A stretch of 64,000 nt of DNA from Helianthus annuus (GCF_002127325.2 NC_035436.2:26165854-26229853); one strand, 5' to 3'. Numbered from the stretch's first letter, positions 1 through 9,859 are shown. Numbers and translations: made by a program. Notes: generated by a model from the letters alone, not told the origin.

Positions 1-46
1 GCATCTCTCACAAATCCCAGCCATTCTCCATTAGTGTATGTATTCT

Positions 47-81
<35 letters not shown>

Positions 82-950
82 CTATGTGTTAGTGAGAGAA
101 AGCTTGGTTTAGATCTTTGTGATCTAAACCAGCTTGTAGATGATGTATACTCTGTTAGTATGTAATCTGTGTTGACTGATTCGTTAATAAAGAGATTCAT
201 CTTCTACATCTTTATATCTTTGGTGTTTATGATTGTTCTTCATGTCTTGAATAAGTGCAATGTTTGATGTTCTTCATCGTTCTGGTGTTTTCACACTGGC
301 ATATGATGGAGAGGGTGAAACCCGGGTGTTAATGCGTTTATCTTACTTGTTTTATTGCGTTTTAGGCGATTATGTGTGTTGAATGTGATAACTACGAGAA
401 TTTATGGTTTTACAGGTTAATCGCTTAATTTGGTGAAGTTAGAGTGCATGGTGATGAAGCGGAACTACCGAGGATGATAATCGAGACATATTACATTAAT
501 CGAGAGTTGTTTCGGGTCGAGAGATAGCTTGGAAGTACTAGGAACATAAAAGAATGAAATTCAGAGGCCTTTGGGTCATTTTATGAGAGTTGAGATGCAG
601 CCATAAGATGAGGTTACAAGATACGACGTAAGCTACCGTCTGTTGACCGTAGCCTACGTTCTAGCTAGGATTAGATAAAGGACACAACAGCTTCATAACG
701 TAATTTACGGTTACTAAGCGTAACCTACGGTTAGGCTTACCTTATTTCAGCAGTTAATATGAACCGTAACCTACGGTCTGAAGACCGTTGGCTATGGCGG
801 GAATAAAGGAGGCGCGTGTGTTGATTTTTTGAAAGGGATTAAAAGGGTTTCAAAACCCTAAACTCACAACACTTTTGAACACACGAATTTTGGGGCAAAC
901 AACACACTTTTGGGGCATGTTAGTTGGTGAACCCATGTTCAAATCTATAC
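1..950. repeat. Unclassified repeat-derived region, LTR-like
   Basis: No coding potential is seen. The stretch holds a (GA)n tract at about 49-81, a short hairpin at 101-133 (arms TGGTTTAGATC and GATCTAAACCA around a 5-base loop) and an AATAAA-type signal near 184. Between about 618 and 806 a palindrome-like motif close to ACCGTAGCCTACGGT recurs, with half sites. Such arrays are common in plant LTRs, so an LTR-retrotransposon remnant is plausible. No ends, target duplication or primer site were found to prove it. Confidence 0.35.
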
Positions 951-953
951 GTC

Positions 954-955
<2 letters not shown>

Positions 956-1014
<59 letters not shown>
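956..1014. repeat. (TA)n microsatellite
   Basis: A nearly pure TA run of about 58 bases. No TIR element could be matched to its two sides. Confidence 0.9.
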
Positions 1015-1016
<2 letters not shown>

Positions 1017-1692
1017 GTCACCCGTTAAAAAGATCAATCACCTTAATCAATCACAAGTGTCATTAGCAACCTATATGGAGCACCTAATATATACTTGGTG
1101 ATTCCTAGTGAGAAGGGTCACAACTAAAAAGATCACTAATCATAGTGTTGTAGAAGAAGAAAAGTAGTTGGATGTTTTTAACCCAAATTTAGGGTATTTC
1201 GCTTTAAAATGAGTTTTTGCTAAGCAAAGGAATGAGTTAACATTAACCGGACCTAATTCTATTTTAACTTTAAAGTCATAATGTGTAAAGCTAATGAAAA
1301 CTCATCAGTAACCTTAGCTAGGAGCCGGACTTTTTTAATTAATTCACCACACCACTTACAAATAACCTAACTACAATTCATCCCAGGTGGAGTCGAAAAC
1401 CCAAAGCAAAACTCTTCGTGCTATTGATTCTTTACAAATTTTCTATTATTTGCTTTTATTTTCTGGTTTGAAATATATTTAACAAACAAACAAAAAATAA
1501 ATAATCGATTAGTTGGTAATTTAACGTTGAGTAGTAAAAGTCGTATCCTATGGGTTCGTTGCTTGGTTCTTATATAAATTTTACTACAAACGATATGTAC
1601 ATTTGTCCATTGTTTGTGTTTAGTCTATATAATAATCATTTATAAATTTAAACTAGGTAGACGTATTTTATAGTTATTAAGTTAACCTAATT
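1015..1692. other. AT-rich stretch without recognisable gene
   Basis: Intergenic sequence. No convincing ORF, RNA gene or repeat boundary is visible on either strand. Confidence 0.5.
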
Positions 1693-1693
1693 G

Positions 1694-1731
<38 letters not shown>
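1693..1731. repeat. (CT)n microsatellite
   Basis: A CT dinucleotide run with one G interruption. No gene is visible next to it. Confidence 0.9.
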
Positions 1732-1931
1732 CACATTCACGTGTTCATCAAGATCTCATAATCTCATCACTAACATACATCCTAAACGGTAACTTGACCA
1801 AGTAGACAAGAATATCGTCATTGCCAGAGCTTACGAACTCGTCAGGGCTTCGTTGAACTAGTATAGCAACCGTGAATCTGCAGCAAAAGTGAACGTGGTT
1901 TTTTAAAAAAAATGCAAAAATGTTTTTTTAA

Positions 1932-2411
1932 GGCCAGTCGGTATGGGGGACGGCCAAGGGCCGGCGAGGCACGGCGCCGCCCCGGAACACCGCTCCCCTT
2001 GGCCCGTCTCCGTCTTCCACGTTAACCTGTAGCTGTTCTCGACGTCCCCCCTCCATCACACACATACCTATACATACATACATACATACATACATACATA
2101 CATACATACATACATACATACATACATACATACATACATACATACATACATACATACATACATACATACATACATACATACATACATACATACATACATA
2201 CATACATACATACATACATACATACATACATACATACATACCTACATACGTGCATACGTACATACGTACGTACGTACGTACGTACATACATACATACATA
2301 CATTTAATCTCATCCCCCACCCACTTGACCCATCCCCTTTAGACTCATTCTCACATCCGCTTACGTGGCGATAACGTGGCGATCCATCCTCCCCACACCA
2401 TACCTTCCAGT
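1932..2411. mobile_element. Possible non-autonomous TIR element holding an (ACAT)n expansion
   Basis: The left edge contains CAGTCGGTATGGGGGA. The right edge, reverse complemented, contains ACTGGAAGGTATGGTGTGGG. This looks like a degenerate terminal inverted repeat bracketing the tetranucleotide array. No clear target duplication was found, so element status is tentative. Confidence 0.35.
2071..2304. repeat. (ACAT)n tetranucleotide microsatellite
   Basis: About 230 bases of CATA repeats, with a patch of CGTA variants near 2247-2285. The tetranucleotide is open in several frames, so it produces long Tyr-Val-Cys-Met repeat ORFs on the minus strand. These are not genes. Confidence 0.95.
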
Positions 2412-2661
2412 CTGATAGAAACCAATTTCTTTTATATAGTACAAGTTTCCATTTAGTACAGGTATTGTAGTACATTATGTTCAAGATGCCAACCAACGAG
2501 GAAAATAATTTTCTAATAAGAAAATTAATTTTTTAAAATCCGGTATTTGAAAAAGTCACTATCCACTAAAATTATTTTATTCATAATTATAAACAAATTC
2601 ACAAGATGCATCCTCTTCTCGAAATTTTAACCGTCAACTTGTTAATTTGTTTTGGAGTTCC

Positions 2662-2740
2662 CTCTATAAATAGCAACATCAACTAAACTCTAATTACATA
2701 CACCAAGTAACTAGATAATAGTATCACAAAGTGATTCAAG
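2662..2740 (+). promoter_or_regulatory. TATA box and leader in front of the phytocyanin-derived inverted repeat
   Basis: CTCTATAAATAG at 2662-2673 is a good plant TATA element. It lies about 70 bases before the ATG at 2741, with an A-rich leader free of other ATGs. It looks like the promoter of the parent phytocyanin gene copied along with its first coding part. If active it would transcribe straight through the inverted repeat. Confidence 0.55.
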
Positions 2741-2875
2741 ATGGCTATTAGTAAGCAACAACAGTAGCTCTAGCTTCTTCTCTTTCAGCCAAGTTGTACA
2801 TTGTTGGTGACAAAAAGGGGGGACACCCAACTTTGATTATCAAGTTTGGGCCAAGGATAAGGAATTCGTTGTTTG
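2741..2875 (+). pseudogene. Phytocyanin (stellacyanin/uclacyanin-like) 5' fragment, sense arm
   Basis: Phytocyanins are secreted blue-copper or copper-site-lacking proteins of the plant cell surface. The fragment starts with MAISK at 2741 and has a degenerate hydrophobic signal peptide. It then reads KLYIVGDKKG and, after a frame change at the G run near 2816-2822, WTPNFDYQVWAKDKEFVV. These match the conserved start of the plastocyanin-like domain (VGDxxGWT, then YxxWAxxKxFxVGD). Two stops in the signal-peptide frame and the frameshifts mean it cannot make the protein. It ends abruptly where the inverted copy begins. The family call rests on the recognised motif; which subfamily is unclear. 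Confidence 0.75.
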
Positions 2876-2880
2876 AAAAT

Positions 2881-3050
2881 CAAACAACAAATTCCTTATC
2901 TTTGGCCCAAGCTTGATAATCAAAGTTGGGCGTCCAACCTTTTTCATCACAAAAAAAAAGTAAGTAAACAGCTTTGGCGGAAACTTAAGTTGCTAGAGTG
3001 CTATCGTGGTCGAAGAAAGATGATGCTCCATGTATTAGTAGCCATCTTGG
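2881..3050 (-). pseudogene. Phytocyanin 5' fragment, inverted arm of a hairpin
   Basis: The reverse complement of 2881-2935 matches 2821-2875 almost base for base across a loop of about 5 bases. Homology continues more loosely to the start codon: CAT at 3043-3045 mirrors the ATG at 2741, within CCAAGATGGCTACTAATAC. A short insertion (about 3022-3031) and scattered changes interrupt the outer arm. The pair forms a hairpin with a 55-bp well-matched inner stem and a diverged outer stem. It appears to be an inverted duplication of one gene end, not a MITE, because the arms are coding sequence. Confidence 0.75.
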
Positions 3051-3168
3051 ATAACTTAGTTATGTGCATATAGATCTAGCTACTTGGAGTCTTTTTTAGG
3101 ATTCAAATGATTTGAACGGCATGGCATCAAGTGTTTGCTGGACCAAGTCTTGAATTGGGTTGGTGTAT

Positions 3169-3201
<33 letters not shown>
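3169..3201. repeat. Poly-T tract
   Basis: About 33 T in a row. It could be the tail of a minus-strand retroposed sequence, but no LINE or SINE body was recognised next to it. Confidence 0.8.
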
Positions 3202-3203
<2 letters not shown>

Positions 3204-3521
3204 TATCTAATTATTAAAACAATAAAAATTGTCTGATGAAAATGTTCAATTCCTTGTTCAGTATAATCTGGAACTTCAAGTATCCCTTCCTTACCATTTC
3301 TATCCAAATAAAGCAACGCTTTCAAGAGAACACAATTTCCAATCAGATTAGTGTTGGAAATCAGAGATATAAATAAGTGATAAAGTTTGAAAAGATCAGA
3401 TATGACACATCTCCATCTATATAAGTATGAGAATAATTCAAATACTCAACACATTGTACCTATGGTTACTGTTAAATAGTCAACACATTGTACCTATAGT
3501 TAGTTACTCCTGTATTTGGAA

Positions 3522-4058
3522 GGGTGAGGGTATTGGTACATCCCCTAAAAGTAAGGACACACCCCCCTTAGCAGCCCCATATAATGCAATGAGGGTTGTA
3601 TAGGGATTGAGTGCATTAATTATGTCAGAAAAAGTAAATTAGCTAATAAAAATGTTGCCATTTTTCTAAATATATTAAATAAAAAATGACATTTATATAC
3701 CTTCCTTTTATAACAATAAATAATAATAAATATAAATGTTTATATTTTTTTTTTATTTTAACAACAATTTAAAAAAAATATATATAAAGTTTTTTTTAAA
3801 TAATATTTCATCCCAATGAAAACCCACACATCCCCCCAATTTTAATCCACACAAAAAAGCCAATGATTGGGCAATCATTGGCTGACATCTAATCATTGAC
3901 AATTAATAGGATGTGTGAAAAAGTAACCAAAAAGTAAACGTATAGGGCAATGAGGGGCTTATCAGGTGGGTCCATTTTCAGGCGTATAGGGCAATGAGGG
4001 GTGTATAGGATTAGGGGATGTGTGGATAAATTGAGGGGATGTGTGGATAACCAGACCC
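3522..4058. mobile_element. MITE with 8-bp target duplication
   Basis: The 537-bp element is flanked by ATTTGGAA at 3514-3521 and again at 4059-4066. Its left end GGGTGAGGGTATTGGTACAT and its inverted right end GGGTCTGGTTATCCACACAT form imperfect terminal inverted repeats that both run into CATCCCCT. Subterminal copies of GGGGATGTGTGGATAA follow. There is no ORF. The 8-bp duplication fits hAT or MULE-type non-autonomous elements; the G-rich end favours the latter. Confidence 0.75.
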
Positions 4059-4178
4059 ATTTGGAAAGCCTCATTGTATCAAAAGACGGCCGCTCCACTA
4101 AGCTTCCGATAATTAATATTTTTTTTAACATTGCGACGCATTTCTGACAGAGTATTGTTATAGGTTTGGTTTAAATCA

Positions 4179-5351
4179 TGGTCCCTGTGGTTTGCCCGGA
4201 TTTTAGGTTTGGTTTCTACTACCACCATGCACATACCACCCTTTAGTTTATCTGCTTTCCTTGCAGATCGAGGATCGACTCACATTTCTTCACTGGCGCC
4301 TTCTTCGCAGATATGAGGTTATTCCAGCAAAATGTAGCTGATCTCGAGGGTCGATTGCAGCGGTGACAAGCTGACAAGGTGGTTTGGCACTATCTTCTTT
4401 GACTATGATCCTACCAGAATCATTTATGTTCTCCATAATTCAAACTTACAATAAAAAGAAAACATAAGTTTTTAAATATTTTTTTTGGGAGGGGATGGTT
4501 CACCGGCGGTGTAGTCGGAGTTGCAGTGAGAGGTTTCAAAACACAAAAGTATTTTCCCTGGGGGACCTTGTCTCCAATGAAATAGGGCATTGATCAATAT
4601 TAAAAGCGGGTGGGTCTCATACTTATTTATTACACAAAACATAAAATACAAAACGTAGAAATGGATGAAAAGATAAAAAATCATTTTCGTAATTATTTAC
4701 TTGTAGAGTAATTATTAAAATTACTCTACAAATGATCTTGTGTGGTAATTTTGATCTTTTGAGTAACTTTGTAAAATGATCTTTTTGAGTAATTTTGATC
4801 TTGTAGAGTAATTTTGTAGGGTATCATAATTACTATATAAATGATCTTGTAGGGAAATTTTGTAGGGTATCATAATTACTACACAAATGATCTTGTAGGG
4901 TAATTTTGTAGAGAATCAAAATTAGTCTACGAATGATCTTGTAGGTTAGTTTTGATCTTGTATGGTAATTTTAATCTCGTATGGTAATTTTGTACAATAT
5001 CATAATTACTCTACAAATGATCTTGTAGGGTAATTTTGATATTGTATGTTAATTTTGATCATGCAGAGTAATTACGGGTAAAACAATTACGAAAATACCA
5101 CCGCGCTTTTTCTATCTTTTCATGCCTTTCATGCAATTTGTACGATAAGGCTATTTGTACAGTAAGTTTACCCTATTTTATTAATTAACTAAATGGTGGG
5201 ATCACACATAATTTTGCAATACTTCTTTTTAAAAATATTTGACATTTACTTAACAATTTTTTTTTAACATCAGTTAGTCACAAGAACCAAATCTGTAATT
5301 AAAAAAAAATAGGGACCAAAGCTGAAATCCAGGCAAACCACATGGGCCAAT
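4179..5351. mobile_element. Candidate MULE-like TIR element
   Basis: The left edge ATGGTCCCTGTGGTTTGCCC and the inverted right edge ATTGGCCCATGTGGTTTGCC both continue into GGATT(T/-)(C/A)AG. A TGGTCCCTGTGGTTTG end recurs in many plant Mutator-like elements. No 9-bp target duplication could be confirmed. There is no transposase inside; the interior is mostly the tandem array at 4733-5080. Confidence 0.5.
4733..5080. repeat. Imperfect tandem array, unit about 46 bp
   Basis: Copies begin GATCTTGTAGGGTAATTTTG and continue with a TATCATAATTACTACACAAAT part. Good units start near 4843, 4889 and 5021; shorter or compound ones start near 4733, 4778 and 4935. It is non-coding. Confidence 0.7.
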
Positions 5352-5359
5352 GTAATTAG

Positions 5360-5360
<1 letters not shown>

Positions 5361-5395
<35 letters not shown>
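5361..5395. repeat. (TA)n tract, left flank of MITE 5396-5788
   Basis: Pure TA. Together with the TA run at 5789-5820 it brackets a TIR element, the same arrangement seen seven times after 13800. Confidence 0.9.
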
Positions 5396-5397
<2 letters not shown>

Positions 5398-5787
5398 ATA
5401 AGAATCATTACAGAACACTAATTATTGCGAGAATAAAAAGAACAACTCTAAATAACTAAATTTTGGAATTTAAGGTTCATCTTTCTTAAATTTTATGTTT
5501 CTTACATTCATATATGTATTATATATACATAAAAAAATCATATATTTCCCCCTACACATAGTCTACATACATGTAGGTATTTAGCCTACACATAACCTAC
5601 ATGTGTGTGGGTTATTTAAAAATTGAAAAATTTTCATATTTTGTTTTAAATTCTAGTGTGAGAAACAATAAATCTTACATTTATAACATTTTTATTTACT
5701 TTTTAGGTTTTTAGGATTGAAAAAATGAGAGATTCATTTTGTTCTGCGTGTTCTCGCAATATTTAGTGTTCTGCATAAAACCTTCTC

Positions 5788-5788
<1 letters not shown>
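5396..5788. mobile_element. TA-targeting MITE (393 bp)
   Basis: Both ends carry an inverted repeat with the shared core CAGAACACTAA(T/A)TATTGCGAGAA, followed by an AGAAC box. Outer ends are GGATAAGAATCATTA and, inverted, CGAGAAGGTTTTATG. Flanks are (TA)n on both sides. CTACACAT-like words recur inside. There is no ORF. The GCGAGAA / AGAAC words in the TIR resemble those of elements A, B and the 58 kb MITEs, so it probably belongs to the same superfamily. Confidence 0.8.

Positions 5789-5820
<32 letters not shown>
5789..5820. repeat. (TA)n tract, right flank of MITE 5396-5788
   Basis: Pure TA run. A GC-rich palindrome-like word (ACCCGCGCGATGCGGCGGG) follows at about 5832-5851. It resembles the conserved end of some plant Helitrons, but no Helitron can be delimited. 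Confidence 0.85.
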
Positions 5821-5823
<3 letters not shown>

Positions 5824-6185
5824 TAGTCACTTACCCGCGCGATGCGGCGGGAGTGGTATCACTTAGGTTGGTGAGTTTAGGGCTATCTACGGGGATGTAG
5901 TTTCCAATGTGGCTTGTGACGACGATGGTGGTAGTGTAGCAGAATGTGATGCTCGGTTGAGGCCTTCTTCAGCGGCGAGAATCAGCGATTTGCGGCGATT
6001 GGTGGTTTCGTGATGGCGTTTGGTGGTTATTGTGCGACTCAGGAGAAAACAAAGAAAATTGTTTGATTCTAGTTATGTTACCTGAAATAGACGGACTACC
6101 TAGGCTTTTGTTGGTTCAAATTGTGATACAAATTCACAAATAACTAACATTAACTACTATATTGTAAGATGTACAAAACATAGTC
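5821..6185. other. Non-coding stretch next to the TOPLESS fragment
   Basis: Contains a GC-rich palindrome near 5832 and intron-like AT-rich DNA downstream (in minus-strand sense) of the TOPLESS exon. No gene is recognised. Confidence 0.4.
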
Positions 6186-6374
6186 AAAAATTTCCCAAAC
6201 AGTCTTAGGTTTGTAAGAGTCCTTAATCTTGAATTCCTAAGGTTTGGAACTGAAATTTGTCACAAAATAAAGGATTTCCTTCAATTAGTTTCTTAAGTTC
6301 AACCAGCATCATACCTCGAGCAGATTTAGTATCTCCATATTTGGATAATTGTTCATTCTCCCTAAAGTAGTGAT
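6186..6374 (-). pseudogene. TPL: TOPLESS/TPR corepressor exon fragment
   Basis: TOPLESS proteins are Groucho-type nuclear corepressors that bind EAR-motif proteins through an N-terminal LisH-CTLH domain. The minus strand reads FRENEQLSKYGDTKSA, then MLVELKKLIEGNPLF and KFQF. This matches the CTLH/CRA part of the TOPLESS N-terminal domain. A one-base loss in the QFPNLKNSRLR region shifts the frame, after which NSRLRTL is still readable. A splice-acceptor-like TAG precedes the exon at 6375-6377. Only this exon is present, inside a repeat-rich region, so it is most likely a piece captured by a transposon or a gene relic. It is not functional. Confidence 0.8.
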
Positions 6375-6905
6375 CTATAAAAGTCAGTCAGCAAAGGCGC
6401 GATAGATGATGCTTAATACAAAAATTAAAGTAAGATAAATAAGTTCGTTTCCAGACAAATGGTTACAAACAAATCAATCGAGTCGTTAATCAAACGATTA
6501 AACGCATAAACAAAACAATAAATATGAATTTGTACGTTCTGATACATATCTACTTAGAGGTGGCAGTTTTTTTATTTTTTTATTAACCATGCCGCTGCGC
6601 TCGTTGCGGCTGCCCTCACCGCGCCGCTGCGGCTGCACTTGTTGCGCTCGCATGCTCACTGCACCGATCAAATTTTAGTAAAGTACACGGATGGTAAGCC
6701 AGAGACAACTGAGGTGATGGCACCAAGCAAGAATGACACAGTGCTGAACACTGCTGTTCCCTTTTACCCTGCATATACCAAACAAACTTGCGATTAGTTT
6801 ATGCACAGCTATTCATAATCATTTTATCATGAAATAAGGATACCTGAACAAATGTCTCGCTCGACCAATAGTTTCCCTTGACGCATTATGCAAGGTTCGC
6901 TCGGT
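6375..6905. other. Intergenic, GC-rich patch and short unassigned ORF
   Basis: A GC-rich tract of CCGCTGCGGCTGC-like words lies at about 6590-6660. On the plus strand a short reading stretch (KYTDGKPETTEVMAP...) at about 6678-6790 looks gene-like but was not recognised. It may be another captured fragment. Confidence 0.3.
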
Positions 6906-7140
6906 CCAACAACTCAAGCAAATGTTTTCTATGTTTTTTAGGGGGAAGATGGGTGCATCTCTCCACAGGGCATACAAGACACAGGCCATTGGCGGAAGCC
7001 CGCCAAATTTAACATATAAAGTTTTTTTATATGTTAAATATGGCGAGCTGCCGCCAATAACCTGTGTCTTGTATGCCCTGTGGAGAGATGCACCCATGTT
7101 CCCCCTAAAATGCAAAGAAAACATTTGCTTGAGTTGTTGG
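6906..7140. mobile_element. Foldback element, copy 1 (235-bp near-perfect palindrome)
   Basis: Arms of about 114 bases meet near 7022 in a T-rich centre. The outer ends CCAACAACTCAAGCAAATG and GCTTGAGTTGTTGG are inverted copies. The inner arms include GGGTGCATCTCTCCACAGGG and CTTGTATGCCCTG. Open frames on both strands are by-products of the symmetry. It has the shape of a foldback MITE. No target duplication is seen because tandem repeats abut it. Confidence 0.75.
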
Positions 7141-7380
7141 ATAGATTACACAGGCTCAGTTTTTGCATCACAGCCTCAAAACACTTTCAGTTCAGATAGA
7201 TTACACAGGCTCAGTTTTTGCATCACAGCCTCAAAACACTTTTAGTTCAGACAGATTAAGAACACAAGGTCAGCTTATGCATCATAGACTCAACACTTTT
7301 AGTTCAGACAGATTAAGAACACAAGCTCAGCTTTCGCATCACAGCCTCAAACACTTTCAGTTCAGACAGATTAAGAACAT
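7141..7380. repeat. Tandem array 1, unit about 55-58 bp
   Basis: Four units begin GA(T/C)AGATTA(C/A) and contain CTCAG(T/C)TTTTGCATCACAGC, ending in CACTTT(C/T)AGTTCA. They show progressive variants (ACACAGG or AGAACACAAG). The array follows directly on the foldback palindrome. Confidence 0.85.
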
Positions 7381-7381
7381 T

Positions 7382-7529
7382 TGGACGGAAGATGTATAAC
7401 CTTGTAAAGGGTAAAAGGGTTTGTGTTTTCTTGTTCCTTAAGAGTTGTACATTGTGCATTAAGTGTTTTTTCAACACCTTGTTCAATTACCATCTTGTCC
7501 TTCACATATGTTTATTAAGGATATCATTT
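7382..7529. repeat. Terminal-like module, copy 1
   Basis: Starts GGACGGAAGATGTATAACC, runs through GGGTAAAAGGGTTTGTGT and ends near CTTCACATATGTTTATTAA. Further copies lie at about 9221-9335 (truncated) and 13435-13570. The last ends directly at a (TA)n tract, so the module may be the real edge of the element that built this mosaic. Confidence 0.6.
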
Positions 7530-7579
7530 GGCAAATCAGGCATTAACTCTTTTTATAAGTGAGCCGTTTGCCTCGAATC

Positions 7580-7763
7580 GGTGGATCTCTCCACAGGGCA
7601 TACAAGACACAGGTCATTGGCGGCAGTCCGCCAAATTTAACATATAAAGTTTTTTTATATGTTAAATATGGCGAGCTGCCGCCAATAACCTATGTTTTGT
7701 ATGCCCTGGGAGAGAAGCACCCATGTTCCCCATAAAATGCAAAGAAAACATTTGCTTGAGTTG
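7580..7763. mobile_element. Foldback element, copy 2
   Basis: Same palindrome as 6906-7140, with its left arm truncated at about 7580 (GGTGGATCTCTCC) and its right arm complete into CATTTGCTTGAGTTGTTGG. It is again followed by the 57-bp tandem units. The whole palindrome-plus-array block was duplicated. Confidence 0.7.
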
Positions 7764-7770
7764 TTGGATA

Positions 7771-7952
7771 GATTACACAGGCTCAGTTTTTGCATCACAG
7801 CCTCAAAACACTTTTAGTTCAGACAGATTAAGAACACAAGGTCAGCTTATGCATCAAAGACTCAACACTTTTAGTTCAGACAGATTAAGAACACAAGCTC
7901 AGCTTTCGCATCACAGCCTCAAACACTTTCAGTTCAGACAGATTAAGAACAC
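7771..7952. repeat. Tandem array 2, unit about 57 bp
   Basis: Three units of the same repeat as 7141-7380, in the same order of variants, consistent with a block duplication of about 630 bp. Confidence 0.8.
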
Positions 7953-8079
7953 AAAATCCGGAGTACACAACAAGAGTAATTTGCCACGAAACTTAAACAA
8001 CCTTTAAGTCTCTATAAATAATTCAGGGATATCTACACTCTACTCACACTTTACAGCCTCAAACACTTTCAGTTCAGCT

Positions 8080-8353
8080 TTCTCTCAATGCTCACACATC
8101 TCACAAAACAACATCACATCTCACAAAAAGGGATGCCAAAAGCAGGGAAGTACAATCTACAGGAAAAAGCAACACTTTACTTTTGTGTGAAAGACAGCTT
8201 GCTTGCTGCAGTCTCTATAATATATCAACACTCTTCCATACACTGTTTGAAAGACAGCATGCTTGAAAGACAGCATGCTTGCTTCAGTCTCTATAAATAA
8301 TTCAGGGATATCTACACTCTACTCACACTTTACAAACTCTCAACTACACTCAA
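8080..8353. repeat. Promoter-like module, sense copy of an inverted pair
   Basis: Matches the reverse complement of 10737-10990. It contains CTCTATAAATAATTCAGG, a TATA-like word, near 8290-8307, with a second TCTCTATAATATAT near 8212. Nearby TCTACACTCTACTCACACTT could be a transcript leader. No downstream ORF of interest is seen. It is probably the 5' end of a transposon or captured gene. Confidence 0.6.
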
Positions 8354-8596
8354 CTGGAAGACTCAGACATGTAATTGAGAGATGAACACAACTACGGGTA
8401 AAGCCATGGCTGCAACACACGGTTGCAAAGTGAGAACTATGCAACCTGGATATTGCCCCGCCAAGATGCTACTCGGATCTTCTATGTACCCTCAAAATAC
8501 AATCATCATCACAGTCTATTGTGTTATGTAACCTCGCTTTAAAGCATGATGTACAAGAGTATTTTTCCACTAAACTTAAACAACCTTTAAAGCATG
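8351..8596. repeat. 246-bp direct repeat, copy 1
   Basis: Runs from CAACTGGAAGACTCAGACAT to CCTTTAAAGCATGA. A near-identical copy lies at 9397-9642. No function is recognised. Confidence 0.8.
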
Positions 8597-8860
8597 ACCT
8601 AAATATCATAATTATCACACAACCATGACACTTATCAGTCCCAAAAATGAAGGAAAAGATCAAAATATAACAGAACAAAGTAAAATCAAAACTACAAAAA
8701 CAATTTATCCTTTCACTATGTCATATCTGAAATTAAGCTAACTATCATCACCAAAAATACAAATTCAAATATCACAAAACTTTCAACCTAATTTGAAATA
8801 ACCGCATCTACTAACAAATCTACATCAAGATTAAAGATAAATCAACATTTAGAACCTAAC

Positions 8861-8944
8861 CTGAGTCGATTCATCACAAAACACATGAGAAAATCCTTCG
8901 TAAACCTCAGATTTCGTCCTTCGAACATCCGTCAACCGCTTCAC
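8861..8944 (-). pseudogene. Captured 84-bp exon, copy 1
   Basis: Minus strand, preceded by TTTTCAG and followed by a GTTAGG donor. It is exactly 28 codons, phase 0, beginning VKRLTDVRRTKSEV and ending with a C(V/E)...DESTQ-like tail. The parent gene is not recognised. Complete copies occur at 11909-11992 and 12936-13019, and a partial one near 10112-10160. Confidence 0.5.
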
Positions 8945-9396
8945 CTGAAAAGTAAGAATCACAAAAGAACATGGTAAGATATCTACTAACAAATCTACAT
9001 CAAGATTAAAGATAAAGCAACTTATCAGAACATCAAACGGATCCCTTGTTCAAATCTGTGGATCCCTTGCCAGATAAAACGGATCCCTTGCCAGAGAGAG
9101 AGAAGATCTGATGTTGTTTTGTGAGATGTGTGAGCATTGAGAGAGAAAGCATATGGTGATCCGTGTGAAGTCAAATGGACGGTCCCGATCTTGATCCGTG
9201 TGAGAAAGTTTAACAATTGGACGGCAGATGTATACCCTTGTAAAGGGTAAAAGGGTTTGTGTTTTCTTGTGCCTTAACAGTTGTACATTGTGCATTAAGT
9301 GTTTTTTCAACACCTTGTTCAATTACCATTTTTTTAACTTTATCACACGGATCAGACATGTACTTTTAGATCTTTGAATCTGTGATAATACTTTTA

Positions 9397-9642
9397 CAAC
9401 TGGAAGACTCAGACATGTAATTGAGAGATGAACACAACTACGGGTAAAGCCATGGCTGCAACACACGGTTGCAAAGTGAGAACTATGCAACCTGGATATT
9501 GCCCCGCCAAGATGCTACTCGGATCTTCTATGTACCCTCAAAATACAATCATCATCACAGTCTATTGTGTTATGTAACCCCGCTTTAAAGCATGATGTAC
9601 AAGAGTATTTTTCCACTAAACTTAAACAACCTTTAAAGCATG
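9397..9642. repeat. 246-bp direct repeat, copy 2
   Basis: Offset 1046 bp from copy 1 with only a few substitutions, so the duplication is recent. Confidence 0.8.
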
Positions 9643-9679
9643 ATGTACAGCTGTTTTAAGCACAAGAAACACATATGTA

Positions 9680-9855
9680 ACCTCACAGGCTCAGCTTATG
9701 CATCATAGCCTTAACAGTTTCAGTTCAGACATATTAAGAACACAAGCTCAGCTTATGCATCATAGAGACGACAGGCTCAGCTTATGCATCATAGCCTCAC
9801 AGGCTCAGCTTATGCATCATACCCTCACAGGCTCAGCTTATGCATCATAGAACAC
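9680..9855. repeat. Short tandem array, unit about 29 bp
   Basis: Units of CTCACAGGCTCAGCTTATGC plus ATCATAGC, five or so, with one longer spacer. It shares the CTCAGCTTATGCATCATAG word with the 57-bp arrays at 7141 and 7771, and so derives from them. Confidence 0.75.
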
Positions 9856-9859
9856 TTGG

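Noticed and set aside
1928..2320. Long minus-strand ORFs made of Tyr-Val-Cys-Met repeats
   Set aside because: They are translations of the (ACAT)n microsatellite. A tetranucleotide repeat without stops is open in any frame.
5832..5851. Helitron end (ACCCGCGCGATGCGGCGGG)
   Set aside because: Only this GC-rich word is present. No CTRR terminus with hairpin and no RepHel sequence could be tied to it.
6819..7245. Two overlapping ORFs on opposite strands with almost the same protein sequence
   Set aside because: They arise from the palindrome at 6906-7140, which reads the same on both strands.
7141..7380. Possible CRISPR-like array
   Set aside because: The units are contiguous tandem repeats with no unique spacers, in plant nuclear DNA.
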